Shown here: piece after piece, positions 40,869 through 50,401 of the stretch | How the letters are laid out: every line of letters starts with the position of its first letter | How positions within the stretch are numbered: the stretch's first letter is position 1 | DNA from: Gammaproteobacteria bacterium | GTDB lineage: Bacteria; Pseudomonadota; Gammaproteobacteria; DSM-19610 | Direction: 5' to 3' | Assembly (NCBI GenBank): GCA_011321775.1 | Contig: DROT01000062.1 | Span: 1-54,360 of the forward strand | DNA length: 54,360 nucleotides | The notes under the pieces: generated by a model | Database searches by the model: none | The model's input: the letters and a program-made list of their open reading frames with translations, nothing else | Told to the model about the DNA's origin: nothing | Program-made: the position numbers and the translations under genes

Positions 40869-43178
40869 TCATTTAACCGCAAATACGAACGCTCCGGCCG
40901 ATTCCCAGTAGTGGGGCCGGCGGCGCCGCCAGCCACGTACCCCGGGTGCAGCACCGGCCTCGAGCCGCACCTCGATCGTGCCGGAGGTGGCGGTGTCGAA
41001 CAGGCGCGCACCGAGACTGCGGTAGCGCTCCAGCACCTCCTCCCGGGGAAACCCGAAACGGTTGCGGTAGCCGACCGGGAACAGCGCCACTGCCGGTCGC
41101 ACCGCGTCCAGGAACGCGGGCGTGGACGAACTGAGGCTGCCGTGGTGCGGCACCACCAGCACCTGTGCGGCCAGTCGCCCGGCCTGTTGGCGCACCAGGC
41201 GGCGCTCGACGGGCGCCTCGATATCGCCCGGCAACAACAACACCTGACCGTCCGACGTCTGCACGCGCAACACGCAGGAGGCGTTGTTGCCGTGTACCCG
41301 GGCAAGGGGTGCCAGGTAGTCGAAGCGGACGCCGTCCCAGCTCCAGCCCTCGCCGGCGCGACAGCGCGAGGCATGGGACCAGTCGATGGCCTCCGGCTCG
41401 CCGCTGTCGATACCGGCGACCTCGACGGCCCGAAACAGCGCCCGGGCACCACCGATGTGATCGTTGTCACCGTGACTGATGACCAGCCGGTCCACCCGTC
41501 GCCAGCCACGCGCCTGCAGGAACGGGGCCACCACGGCGGAACCGGTCTCGAAACCGCTGCGAAACGCCGGGCCGGTATCGTAGACCAGGCAATGACGGCG
41601 GGTCTGCACCACGGCGGCCAGACCCTCGCCCACATCGAGCAAGTCCAGCCACAGGTCGCCGCTCGCCGGTCTCGGTGGGGGCAGCAGGAACAGTGGCCAC
41701 AGCAAGGCAACGCCAGCCAGGCGCAACGGCACGGCGCGCGGCAGCAGCAGGCAGGCGCAGGCGCCGGCAAACAGCAGAATCCAGCCGGCAGCCGGCGAAG
41801 GCAGGGGCCACAGGGCAGCCGGAAAGGAGGCCAGCCCTTCGAGCAGCCACCAGAGCGCCTGCAGGGCGCCCGCAGAGAACGACAGCAGCAGCTTGGACGC
41901 CAGCGAAGACAGCGGCAGGGCCACCAGCGCGAGCAGCAGCGGCGGCACGACCACGAAGCCGACCCAGGGGATGGCGACCAGATTGGCCACTGGCGCCAGT
42001 GGTGCCAGTTGCCGGAACCACAGCCACAGCCACGGCGCCAGCCCCAGTACCAGCCCGAGCTGCAGCGTGAACAGCGAGCGCAGCCGGGAGCTGGCGCCGT
42101 GGCGGCCCAGCGACAGGAAGAAGAGCACCGCCACCGCCCCGAAAGACAGCCACGTACCCGCCCCCAGCAGCGACAGCGGATCGACCAGCAGCACCAGCAT
42201 CAGTGCCAGCGCCCAAAGCCTCCAGGCCAGCGAACGCCGGCCGCAAGCGGCTGCGAGCAGCACCACCGAACTCATGATCAGGGCGCGTTGTGCCGGCACC
42301 TGGAAACCGGCCAGCAGGGCGTACCCGCCCGCCCCGACAAAGGCCAGCACGGCCGCCACCCGTGGCGCCGCGTACCGTTGCGGCAAACCGAATCGGCGCC
42401 ACAGGCGCTCGCCGAGCAGGAACACCAGACCGGCGACCAGGCCCACGTGCAGGCCGGAGATCGCCAGCAGGTGACCGGTGCCGGTGCGCCGCAGCACCTG
42501 CCATTGCCGCGCCGACATGGCGCTGCGGTCACCAATCGCCAGCGCACGCAGCAGGGCACCCGTCGCGCCTTCCACTCCCCGATCCCGGAGGTGCTGTAAC
42601 AGGGTCTGCCGCAGGCGCTGCACAGCCTGCCCGCCCTCGGCACCGAGCTTCCGGTTTCCCGGATCGGGGCGCACATAGCCGGTCGCCCTGATGCGGCGCG
42701 CGAACAGCCAGCGCTGGTAGTCGAAGGCCCCCGGACTGGAAAAGCCGTGCGGCCGTTTGAGACGTACGCTGAGTTGCCAGCGCTCGCCCGGCTGCAGGGC
42801 CGGCGGGTGACGGTACCAGGCGATGCGGCTGTCCAGCTGCAGGGGTTGCCAGCCCTGCGTTCCCCGCAGGGCCTCGACATGGAAGCGAAAGCGCACGCGC
42901 CCGCCCGGCAGCCGCTCCGGCAGGCCCGTGACCACGCCCCGCACCAGGAGATCCCGCCCTTCGAGCCCGGCCGGCAGGCACTGCGCCAGGACGCTCGCCG
43001 CCACCCACCAGGTCCACAGGAAACCGGCGGCAGCGAAACCGGCGGCGCGCGCCGGCCGCCGGCGCACAAAGACCAGAGCGGCCAGCGGCACCAGCAGGAG
43101 GCCGGTGGTGCCCGGCAGTGAAGCCAGACTGTGGAAGGCGCAGCTACCGGCTAGCAGCGCCAGCGCAGACAGAAGCAT
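40869..43178 (-). CDS. comEC: DNA internalization-related competence protein ComEC/Rec2
   Basis: A 769-residue integral membrane protein. N-terminal helices and an OB-like periplasmic domain (about 60-200) are followed by the competence domain (HLLAISGLHVGLVAGL, then AAPRVAAVLAFVGAGGYALLAGFQVPAQRA) with many helices, and a C-terminal metallo-beta-lactamase domain (VISHGDNDHIGG, LVVPHHGSLSSST). It forms the channel bringing single-stranded DNA into the cytoplasm during transformation. The ATG at 43178 begins a hydrophobic segment; an upstream frame extension is Arg-rich and unlike the family. Confidence 0.94.
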   Translation of the reverse strand: MLLSALALLAGSCAFHSLASLPGTTGLLLVPLAALVFVRRRPARAAGFAAAGFLWTWWVAASVLAQCLPAGLEGRDLLVRGVVTGLPERLPGGRVRFRFHVEALRGTQGWQPLQLDSRIAWYRHPPALQPGERWQLSVRLKRPHGFSSPGAFDYQRWLFARRIRATGYVRPDPGNRKLGAEGGQAVQRLRQTLLQHLRDRGVEGATGALLRALAIGDRSAMSARQWQVLRRTGTGHLLAISGLHVGLVAGLVFLLGERLWRRFGLPQRYAAPRVAAVLAFVGAGGYALLAGFQVPAQRALIMSSVVLLAAACGRRSLAWRLWALALMLVLLVDPLSLLGAGTWLSFGAVAVLFFLSLGRHGASSRLRSLFTLQLGLVLGLAPWLWLWFRQLAPLAPVANLVAIPWVGFVVVPPLLLALVALPLSSLASKLLLSFSAGALQALWWLLEGLASFPAALWPLPSPAAGWILLFAGACACLLLPRAVPLRLAGVALLWPLFLLPPPRPASGDLWLDLLDVGEGLAAVVQTRRHCLVYDTGPAFRSGFETGSAVVAPFLQARGWRRVDRLVISHGDNDHIGGARALFRAVEVAGIDSGEPEAIDWSHASRCRAGEGWSWDGVRFDYLAPLARVHGNNASCVLRVQTSDGQVLLLPGDIEAPVERRLVRQQAGRLAAQVLVVPHHGSLSSSTPAFLDAVRPAVALFPVGYRNRFGFPREEVLERYRSLGARLFDTATSGTIEVRLEAGAAPGVRGWRRRRPHYWESAGAFVFAVK

Positions 43179-43297
43179 TTCATCCCTGAAATCCCCGTTG
43201 CCGATACCGTGAACTACAGCGCATCGTCCAGGCGCCGTAACAGTATAGTAGCGCTCTGCCGGACGCCCTTCCAAACCCTGCAGAAGAGAGACACGAG

Positions 43298-44053
43298 ATG
43301 GACAGAACACGGACACTGGCGCTGGTTTTCTCCCTGCTGCCTGCCCTTGCGGGCGCCGACACCCTCGGCGTACGGATCGGCACCAGCTACTGGAACTATG
43401 ACATCAGCGGCTCGGTACGTTACCGGAGCAGCAATTCCAGCGACGACATCGACGTGAATCGCGACCTGGGTTACGACGACGACCAGCTGGTCTACCTCTA
43501 TGCAGTGCTGGAGCATCCGCTCCCCTTTCTGCCCAACATACGCGTCAGCCGCACCCGCACGGACGTCGATGCCAACGGCCGTCTGAGCCGCACCGTCGTC
43601 TACGGCGACGTCACCTTCGTGGCCAACGAGGACGTCAGCAGCAAGGTGAGACTCGACCAGACCGATATCACCCTCTACTACCGGCTGCTCGACAAGGTCG
43701 TCAGCCTCGACCTCGGCATCAACGCCAAGTACCTCGACAGCAAGGGCCGCATCAGCGGCAGCCTGTCCGGTAGCGAGAGCGCCGATGTATCGGGCTGGGC
43801 GCCGATGCTCTACGCCGGCACCGGTGTCGACCTGCCCCTCACCGGCCTGTCGCTCGGCGCCGACGGCAGCGCCGTCAAGTACCGGGGCAGCACGCTGTAC
43901 GACTACAGCGTGCACGCCAGCTATACCACGCCCTGGCACCTCGGCATCGACGCGGGCTACCGCGCCGTCAAGCTGGACCTCGACGACTTCAACAATTCCT
44001 ACGCCGATATCGAGCTGGACGGCCCCTACGTGGGCGCCTACCTCCATTTCTGA
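43298..44053 (+). CDS. Outer-membrane beta-barrel protein (TIGR04219-like)
   Basis: 251 residues with a signal peptide (about 1-20, LALVFSLLPALAGADT) and alternating hydrophobic strands ending in a terminal phenylalanine (GAYLHF), the C-terminal signature of outer-membrane barrels. The ordering GVRIGTSYWNYDISG and the terminal PYVGAYLHF resemble the TIGR04219 family. A glycine- and serine-rich segment (SKGRISGSLSGSESADVSG) is probably a surface loop. Function is unknown. It is divergent from comEC. Confidence 0.8.
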   Translation: MDRTRTLALVFSLLPALAGADTLGVRIGTSYWNYDISGSVRYRSSNSSDDIDVNRDLGYDDDQLVYLYAVLEHPLPFLPNIRVSRTRTDVDANGRLSRTVVYGDVTFVANEDVSSKVRLDQTDITLYYRLLDKVVSLDLGINAKYLDSKGRISGSLSGSESADVSGWAPMLYAGTGVDLPLTGLSLGADGSAVKYRGSTLYDYSVHASYTTPWHLGIDAGYRAVKLDLDDFNNSYADIELDGPYVGAYLHF

Positions 44054-44157
44054 CCCGCTTCCTGCCTGCGGCCGGCACCGCGGGACATGCGCCGGCAGCC
44101 GCGCGCCCGGCGACGGTCCGCCCCGCGCGGCCGATCTGCTATGCTCTGTGACCGCGT

Positions 44158-45066
44158 ATGTCCGCTTCGTCCAAAAAAGTCATCATCGCCGCCCTGCTTG
44201 GCAACAGCCTGGTCGCGGCCACCAAGTTCGTGGCCGCCGCCGTGACCGGCAGTTCGGCGATGCTCTCCGAAGGCATTCATTCGGTGGTCGACACCGGCAA
44301 CCAGGTGTTGCTGCTGTATGGCATGAAGCAGGCGCAGAAGCCCCCCGACGAGGAGTTTCCCTTCGGCCACGGCAAGGAGGTCTACTTCTGGAGCTTCGTG
44401 GTCGCCATCCTGGTATTCGCCCTGGGTGCCGGCGTCTCCATCTATGAAGGCATCAAGCACCTGCTGGCACCGTCGGTCATCGAGGACGCCACCATCAACT
44501 ACATCGTGCTGGCTCTGGCACTGCTGTTCGAGGGCGCCGCCTGGCTGTTCGCCTTTCGCGAGTTCAGCCACAGCAAGGGCAAATGGGGCTATCTGGAAGC
44601 GGTCCACCGCGGCAAGGATCCCAGCGTCTTCGTGGTGCTGTTCGAGGACTCCGCAGCGGTACTCGGTCTGCTGGTCGCCTTCGCCGGTATCTGGCTGAGC
44701 CAGCTCACCGGCAACCCGGTGTTCGATGCCGTCGCCTCCCTGCTGATCGGCCTGTTGCTGGCGGCAACGGCCAGCTGGCTGGCCTGGGAGACCAAGGGCC
44801 TGCTGATCGGCGAGAGCGCCAATCGCTGGATCGTGGAGGGCGTGCGCGAACTCGCCTCCAGCGTCGATTGCGTGGAACACGTCAACGAGATCCTCACCAT
44901 GCACATGGGCCCGGATTACATCCTGGTCAACGTCAGTCTGGATTTCGACGACCGGGCCAGCGCCGAGGAGGTCGAACGCGTGGTCGCGGGGCTCGACTGC
45001 GAGATCAAGAAGAACTTCCCCAGGGTGAAACGGGTGTTCATCGAGGCCCGCTCGCGCCATGACTGA
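44158..45066 (+). CDS. Cation diffusion facilitator family transporter
   Basis: A 302-residue CDF protein with about six helices and a C-terminal cytoplasmic domain from ~215. The metal site is suggested by EGIHSVVDTGNQ in helix 2 and FEDSAAVLG in helix 5, the latter an E-D pair rather than the H-D pair of zinc exporters, so Mn, Fe or Co may be preferred. PFGHGKEVYFWSFVVAI is the conserved helix 3 entry. There is no Shine-Dalgarno, and TGCTATGCT lies just upstream (about 44136-44146). Its end overlaps the next gene by 8 nt. Confidence 0.92.
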   Translation: MSASSKKVIIAALLGNSLVAATKFVAAAVTGSSAMLSEGIHSVVDTGNQVLLLYGMKQAQKPPDEEFPFGHGKEVYFWSFVVAILVFALGAGVSIYEGIKHLLAPSVIEDATINYIVLALALLFEGAAWLFAFREFSHSKGKWGYLEAVHRGKDPSVFVVLFEDSAAVLGLLVAFAGIWLSQLTGNPVFDAVASLLIGLLLAATASWLAWETKGLLIGESANRWIVEGVRELASSVDCVEHVNEILTMHMGPDYILVNVSLDFDDRASAEEVERVVAGLDCEIKKNFPRVKRVFIEARSRHD

Positions 45067-45688
45067 ACGCAGGCGCACCCTCTGGCTGGTGTTCCTGATG
45101 TCGCTGGCGGCGGCGGGCGTACTGCTTTCGTGCTCCACCAGCCCGCCCAAGAACATCGCCGACAGCTGCGAGATCTTCCGCGAGAAGGACGACTGGTACG
45201 AGGCGGCGCACGACAGCTTCGAGAAATGGGGTGTGCCCATCCACGTCCAGCTGGCCATCATCTACCAGGAATCACGCTTCGTCCACGACGCCAAGCCGCC
45301 GCGCGGCAAGCTGCTGTGGGTGATCCCCTGGAAACGGCTGTCCTCGGCCTACGGCTACGGCCAGATCAAGGATTCCACCTGGGACTGGTATCTGAAGTCT
45401 ACCGGCCGCCACTGGGCCGACCGCGACGACTTCGACGACGTGGTCGACTTCATCGGCTGGTACGGCGCCATGTCCCACCGCAAGCTGGGCATCTCGAAAT
45501 GGGATGCCTACAACCAGTACCTCGCCTACCACGAGGGGCACGGGGGATTCAAACGCAAGAGCTACCGCAAGAAGAAATGGCTCATGGCGGTCGCGCGCAA
45601 GGTGGAGGCGCGCGCCAGGAGCTACCGGGCCCAGCTTTCCAGGTGCGAGGACGAACTGGACTCGGGCTGGTCGCTGTGGCCCTTCTGA
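45059..45688 (+). CDS. SLT-like transglycosylase lipoprotein
   Basis: A 209-residue lipoprotein: a basic start, hydrophobic core (LWLVFLMSLAAAGVLL) and lipobox LSCS with the lipidated cysteine near residue 25. The mature part has an SLT-like arrangement: the glutamate in YQESRFV, then SAYGYGQIKDSTWDWY and AYNQYLAYHEGHGGF. It probably cleaves or binds peptidoglycan; the glutamate suggests it is active. The insertion between motifs (PPRGKLLWVIPWKRL) is unusual. It overlaps the transporter gene by 8 nt. Confidence 0.85.
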   Translation: MTERRRTLWLVFLMSLAAAGVLLSCSTSPPKNIADSCEIFREKDDWYEAAHDSFEKWGVPIHVQLAIIYQESRFVHDAKPPRGKLLWVIPWKRLSSAYGYGQIKDSTWDWYLKSTGRHWADRDDFDDVVDFIGWYGAMSHRKLGISKWDAYNQYLAYHEGHGGFKRKSYRKKKWLMAVARKVEARARSYRAQLSRCEDELDSGWSLWPF

Positions 45689-45698
45689 GTCCCCGGCC

Positions 45699-45809
45699 TC
45701 AGTCCATGAACGGCAGCGGCAGGCCGAACACCACTGCCAGTATCCAGGCCCCGAGAACCACCACGGCAACCAGCAGCACGACAATCAGGTGGCGTTCATA
45801 GGACAACAT
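45699..45809 (-). CDS. Small single-span membrane protein downstream of lolD
   Basis: 36 residues, ATG at 45809 with an excellent AGAGGAG 8 nt upstream, in a 155-bp gap between convergent genes. A short polar start (MLSYERHL) precedes a 20-residue hydrophobic helix (IVVLLVAVVVLGAWILAVVF) and the tail GLPLPFMD. It follows lolD by 34 bp, so it is probably co-transcribed with lolC-lolD. Small one-helix proteins often tune membrane complexes; its partner is unknown. Gene finders often skip frames this short. Confidence 0.6.
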   Translation of the reverse strand: MLSYERHLIVVLLVAVVVLGAWILAVVFGLPLPFMD

Positions 45810-45843
45810 TGGGGCTACTCCTCTGATCGTTGAACGGGCGCGT

Positions 45844-46522
<679 letters not shown>

Positions 46523-46530
<8 letters not shown>

Positions 46531-47770
46531 AACGCAGTGCCTCGGCCGGCTGCACCCTGGAAGCACGCCACGCCGGATACAGGGTGGCCAGGAAACTCAG
46601 CACAAAGGCGACGCTGCCGATCTGCCATACGTCCGGCCAGTTGAGTTTCGAGGGCAGTTCGCTGATGTAGTAGACGTCGGCGGGCATGAACTGCACACCG
46701 AAGGCCTTCTCGATCGCCGGTACGATGGTCTCGACGTTGAGCGCCAGCGCAATGCCCCCCACCAGCCCGAGCAGGGTGCCGAACAGACCGATGAGGGCGC
46801 CCTGCACCATGAACACCCGCAGGATCAGCCCCGGCGTGGCGCCCAGCGTCCGCAGGATGGCGATATCGGCCTGCTTGTCGGTGACCACCATCACCAGCGT
46901 GGAGACGATGTTGAAGGCGGCCACCGCCACGATCAACGTGAGGATGACAAACATGACGCGTTTTTCGGTCTGCACGGCGCGGAAGAAGTTGGCATGCTGC
47001 CGGGTCCAGTCCTCCACCCGCAGTCCGCCACCGAGCTGGGCCGCGATCTCGCGCGCGACGCGCGGCGCCTGGAACAGGTCCTTCAGCCTGAGGCGCACGC
47101 CGGTGACCGCATCACCCAGGCGGAACAGACGCCGGGCGTCCTCGAGGTTGATCAGCGCCACGCCGCGATCGTACTCGTACATCCCCACCTCGAAGATGCC
47201 GGCGACCCGGAAACGCCGCAGCCGCGGCAGCACGCCCGCCGGGCTGTAGTTGGCCTGCGGCGTGACCACCGTGATGCTGTCGCCCGGCTGCACGCCGAGG
47301 TTGTAGGCCAGTTCGCTGCCGAGGATGATGCGGTACTCGCCCGCCTTCAGATCGGCAAGACGCCCCTGGCGCATGTGTTCACCCACGGTGGACACCGCCG
47401 GCTCACGCGACGGCAGGATGCCACGGACCAGGGCGCCGCTGACCTTCTTGCCCATGGTGAGCATCACCTCACCCTGCACGTAGGGTGCCACACCGATCAC
47501 CTGCGGGTGTTCCGCGGCAATGCGAGCGACCTTCTGCCAGTCCGCCAGCGGTTTGCGGTAGCCGCTGATGCTGGCGTGCGAGGCCATGCCGAGGATACGG
47601 GTGCGCAACTCCTGCTCGAAGCCGTTCATCACCGACAATACCGTGATCAGCGCCGCCACGCCCAGGGCGATACCGATGATGGAAATCGAGGAAATGAACG
47701 AAATGAAGTGGTTGCGTCGTTTTGCGCCTGTATAGCGCAGCCCGATGGCGAGTGCGAGCGGCCGGAACAT
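46523..47770 (-). CDS. lolC: Lipoprotein-releasing system permease (LolC/LolE family)
   Basis: A 415-residue MacB-fold permease with helices near the N-terminus ([30 protein letters not shown]) and three near the C-terminus ([53 protein letters not shown]), with a large periplasmic domain between. It delivers outer-membrane lipoproteins to LolA. No second permease gene follows lolD, so it may work as a homodimer (LolF-like), or its partner lies elsewhere. Confidence 0.94.
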
Positions 47771-47847
47771 AGCGGCGCATTAAATCACAAGCGCCGCCTG
47801 CCGAAAACATATATTGTTGTTAACAGACTGTCACAAGGGTGAACATC

Positions 47848-48132
47848 ATGCGGCGAATCGGCTCTACCTTCCTGCTCTCGCTCGGGCTGCTGCTGGCACT
47901 CCCCTCCGTCGATGCGGACACGCTGCTGGTCGAATCGGTGCAATCGTCGCAGTCGGTGGCACGCCCGGCTCACGGCATGACCATGGATCAGGTGCTGCAG
48001 AACTATGGAGAACCGTCCCGGCGTCTGGGTCCGGTGGGCGAACCGCCCATCTCCCACTGGGTGTATCCGGACTTCGTCGTCTACTTCGAAGGCGATCACG
48101 TCATCCACTCGGTGGTTCCGCCTCACCACTGA
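47848..48132 (+). CDS. Small periplasmic protein of unknown function
   Basis: 94 residues from the ATG at 47848 (AAGGG 8 nt upstream; an in-frame GTG three codons earlier is less well placed). A signal peptide is clear (RRIGSTFLLSLGLLLALPSVDADT), with cleavage near DAD. The mature ~70 residues include GMTMDQVLQNYGEPSRRLGPVGEPPISHWVYPDFVVYF, a layout recalling the SmpA/BamE-like fold. Divergent from lolC. Function unknown. Confidence 0.78.
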   Translation: MRRIGSTFLLSLGLLLALPSVDADTLLVESVQSSQSVARPAHGMTMDQVLQNYGEPSRRLGPVGEPPISHWVYPDFVVYFEGDHVIHSVVPPHH

Positions 48133-48191
48133 GGACCCTGTCTGCCCGCGCGAGCGAGCACCCGCCCCTGTCCTGCACCGTGCATAGCGCC

Positions 48192-48197
48192 TAGAAT
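48192..48197 (+). promoter_or_regulatory. Candidate -10 for aguA
   Basis: TAGAAT ends 8 nt before the aguA ATG (48206), which has no good Shine-Dalgarno. A weak -35 (CTGTCC) lies about 18 bp upstream. Transcription would begin close to the start codon. Confidence 0.35.
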
Positions 48198-48205
48198 GGC
48201 GACGC

Positions 48206-49288
48206 ATGTCTGCCGCTCGCCGTCTACCTGCCGAATGGGAACCCCAGAGTGGCGTGCTGCTCGGCTGGCCGCACGCCGGCAGCGACTGGGCGCCGGTGCT
48301 GGCACAGGTCGAACCGGTGTTCACAAGAATCGCGCTGGAAGTGAGCCGGCGCGAAACCCTGCTCCTCGTCTGTAACGACGCCACGCTGGCCGCCAGGGTC
48401 CGGGACATCCTTCACCGGGCGGGTGCCGACGGGCGACGGGTGCTCACCGCCATCGCCCCCTGCAACGATACCTGGGCTCGCGACTACGGGCCCATCGGCA
48501 TCCTCGCGAACGGCCGCCCGTGCCTGCTCGATTTCCGTTTCAACGGCTGGGGAGAGAAACACCCCTGGCAGCACGACGACGCCGTCACCGCTGCGCTGGC
48601 CGCAGGAGGCTGTTTCGGCTCGACACCGACGCAGAGGCTGCCGCTGGTACTCGAAGGCGGCAGCATCGACAGCGACGGCCAGGGCACCCTGCTCACCACC
48701 CGTCGTTGCCTGCTGCATCCGCGGCGCAACCCGGCGCTGTCACCAACCCGGCTGGAACAGCGGCTGCGCGAACTGCTGGGATGCGAGCGGGTGCTGTGGT
48801 TGCAGCATGGCGGCCTGGTGGGGGACGACACCGACGGCCATGTCGACATGCTGGCGCGCTTCGCCGGCCCCGGAACCCTGCTGTACCAGAGCTGCAGCGA
48901 ACGCGGGTATCCGCTGTATAATGAACTCGAGGCCATGAAAGGCGAGTTGCAGCGGCTGCGGGACGCCGGCGGGCGGACGTATGAAACCGTCCCGCTGCCC
49001 TGGCCCGGGCCGGTACAGGATGAGAAAGGCCGACGCCTGCCGGCGAGCTACGCCAACTTTCTGGTGATCGACGGCGCGGTACTGGTACCGGCCTACGGCG
49101 ATGCCGCCGATGACGAAGCGGCGCGGCGCATCCAGGCGTGCTTTCCGCAACGCGAGCTGGTGCAGGTACCCTGCCGGCCGCTGCTGCAGCAGGGCGGCAG
49201 CCTGCATTGCCTGACCATGCAGCTGCCCCGGGGCATCCCCTTGACCGAATGCGCCGCCACGACGACGCACCCACAGGACCGACCATGA
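48206..49288 (+). CDS. aguA: Agmatine deiminase family protein
   Basis: A 360-residue peptidylarginine-deiminase-fold enzyme hydrolysing agmatine to N-carbamoylputrescine in polyamine synthesis. Visible are MPAEW-like LPAEWEPQSGVLLGWPH, the aspartate block NDTWARDYGP, LEGGSIDSDGQG, the histidine in DDTDGHVDMLARF and the nucleophilic cysteine in GGSLHCLTMQLP. No aguB amidase is adjacent. Its stop overlaps the next start as ATGA, coupling it to a DAHP-synthase-like protein. Confidence 0.93.
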   Translation: MSAARRLPAEWEPQSGVLLGWPHAGSDWAPVLAQVEPVFTRIALEVSRRETLLLVCNDATLAARVRDILHRAGADGRRVLTAIAPCNDTWARDYGPIGILANGRPCLLDFRFNGWGEKHPWQHDDAVTAALAAGGCFGSTPTQRLPLVLEGGSIDSDGQGTLLTTRRCLLHPRRNPALSPTRLEQRLRELLGCERVLWLQHGGLVGDDTDGHVDMLARFAGPGTLLYQSCSERGYPLYNELEAMKGELQRLRDAGGRTYETVPLPWPGPVQDEKGRRLPASYANFLVIDGAVLVPAYGDAADDEAARRIQACFPQRELVQVPCRPLLQQGGSLHCLTMQLPRGIPLTECAATTTHPQDRP

Positions 49289-50400
49289 TACTGATACTTG
49301 CACCCGGCACCGACCCCGACAGCGAGGAGTTCCGCCGACTCGAAAACTATCTGCGACAGTTGCCGAACATCCGTCACCGCGTACACCAGGAAGTCGGCGA
49401 ACAGCAGAAGCTCACCGAGGTCTACCTCATCGGCGATACCGGCTCGCTGTCGCTGGACGAGATCGCCAGCCTGCCGGCGGTCGAGCGCGTGGTGCGGGTC
49501 TCCGAGGAATACCGCATCCTCGGGCGTCACCGCGACGACCGGCGCCCCACCCACTTCGAATACAACGGCGTCCGTTTCGGCCAGGACACGCTCAACGTGT
49601 TCGCCGGTCTGTGCGCGGTCAACAACCGCGAGGACACCGAGGCGATGATGAAGGCCCTGCAGCAGCAGGGACAGCTCTGTACCCGCATGGGCGCCTACAA
49701 GCCGCGCACCAACCCCTATTCCTTCCAGGGCCTGGGGAAGGACTGCCTGCCGTGGGTGTTCGAGCTGGCCGGCAAGTACGGCATCCGCGTAGTCGCCATG
49801 GAGGTGACCCACGAGAACCACGTCGAGGAGATCCGCGAGGCGCTGGAGCACACCGGCCATCCCACGGGTGTCATGCTGCAGATCGGTACCCGCAACACCC
49901 AGAACTTCGAGCTGCTGAAATACGTCGGCCGCCAGCGCGAGTTCCCGGTACTGCTGAAACGCGGCTTCGGCATCACCCTGGAGGAATCCCTCAACGCCGC
50001 CGAGTACCTGGCCAGCGAGGGCAACCGCAAGGTGGTGTTCGGGCTGCGCGGCATGAAGACCAACATGGGCGACCCGCACCGCAACCTCGTCGACTTCGCC
50101 CACGTCCCGGTGGTCAAGCGGCTGACGCGCATGCCGGTGTGCATCGACCCCTCGCATTCGGTGGGTTCGCGCGAGCGCGCCCCCGACGGCCTGCTCGACA
50201 TCATGCACGTCACCGCCCAGGGTGTCATCGCCGGCGCCAACATGATCCTGGTCGATTTCCACCCGCACCCGGAGCGCGCGCTGGTGGACGGCCCGCAGGC
50301 GCTGACCCTGGATGAGCTTCCCTGGTTCCTCGAGGACGTCCGCCTGGCCCGCGAGGCCTACGAACAGCGGTGCCGGCTGGCGAGCAGCCGGCAGCCCTGA
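49285..50400 (+). CDS. DAHP synthase family protein (type I-beta-like), divergent
   Basis: A 371-residue protein with an N-terminal ferredoxin-like domain (about 1-75) and a TIM barrel of the DAHP/KDO8P synthase family, resembling Thermotoga-type DAHP synthase. Kept: AYKPRTNPYSFQGLG, the lysine in LLKRGF, the histidine in DPSHS and the aspartate in ALVDG. Changed: FAGLCAVNN in place of the AGPCSVE block (the cysteine stays), LRG in place of ERG, and LVDFHP in place of the VEVHP glutamate motif. It may still make DAHP for aromatics, but the altered motifs leave specificity open. Confidence 0.82.
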   Translation: MILILAPGTDPDSEEFRRLENYLRQLPNIRHRVHQEVGEQQKLTEVYLIGDTGSLSLDEIASLPAVERVVRVSEEYRILGRHRDDRRPTHFEYNGVRFGQDTLNVFAGLCAVNNREDTEAMMKALQQQGQLCTRMGAYKPRTNPYSFQGLGKDCLPWVFELAGKYGIRVVAMEVTHENHVEEIREALEHTGHPTGVMLQIGTRNTQNFELLKYVGRQREFPVLLKRGFGITLEESLNAAEYLASEGNRKVVFGLRGMKTNMGDPHRNLVDFAHVPVVKRLTRMPVCIDPSHSVGSRERAPDGLLDIMHVTAQGVIAGANMILVDFHPHPERALVDGPQALTLDELPWFLEDVRLAREAYEQRCRLASSRQP

Positions 50401-50401
50401 A

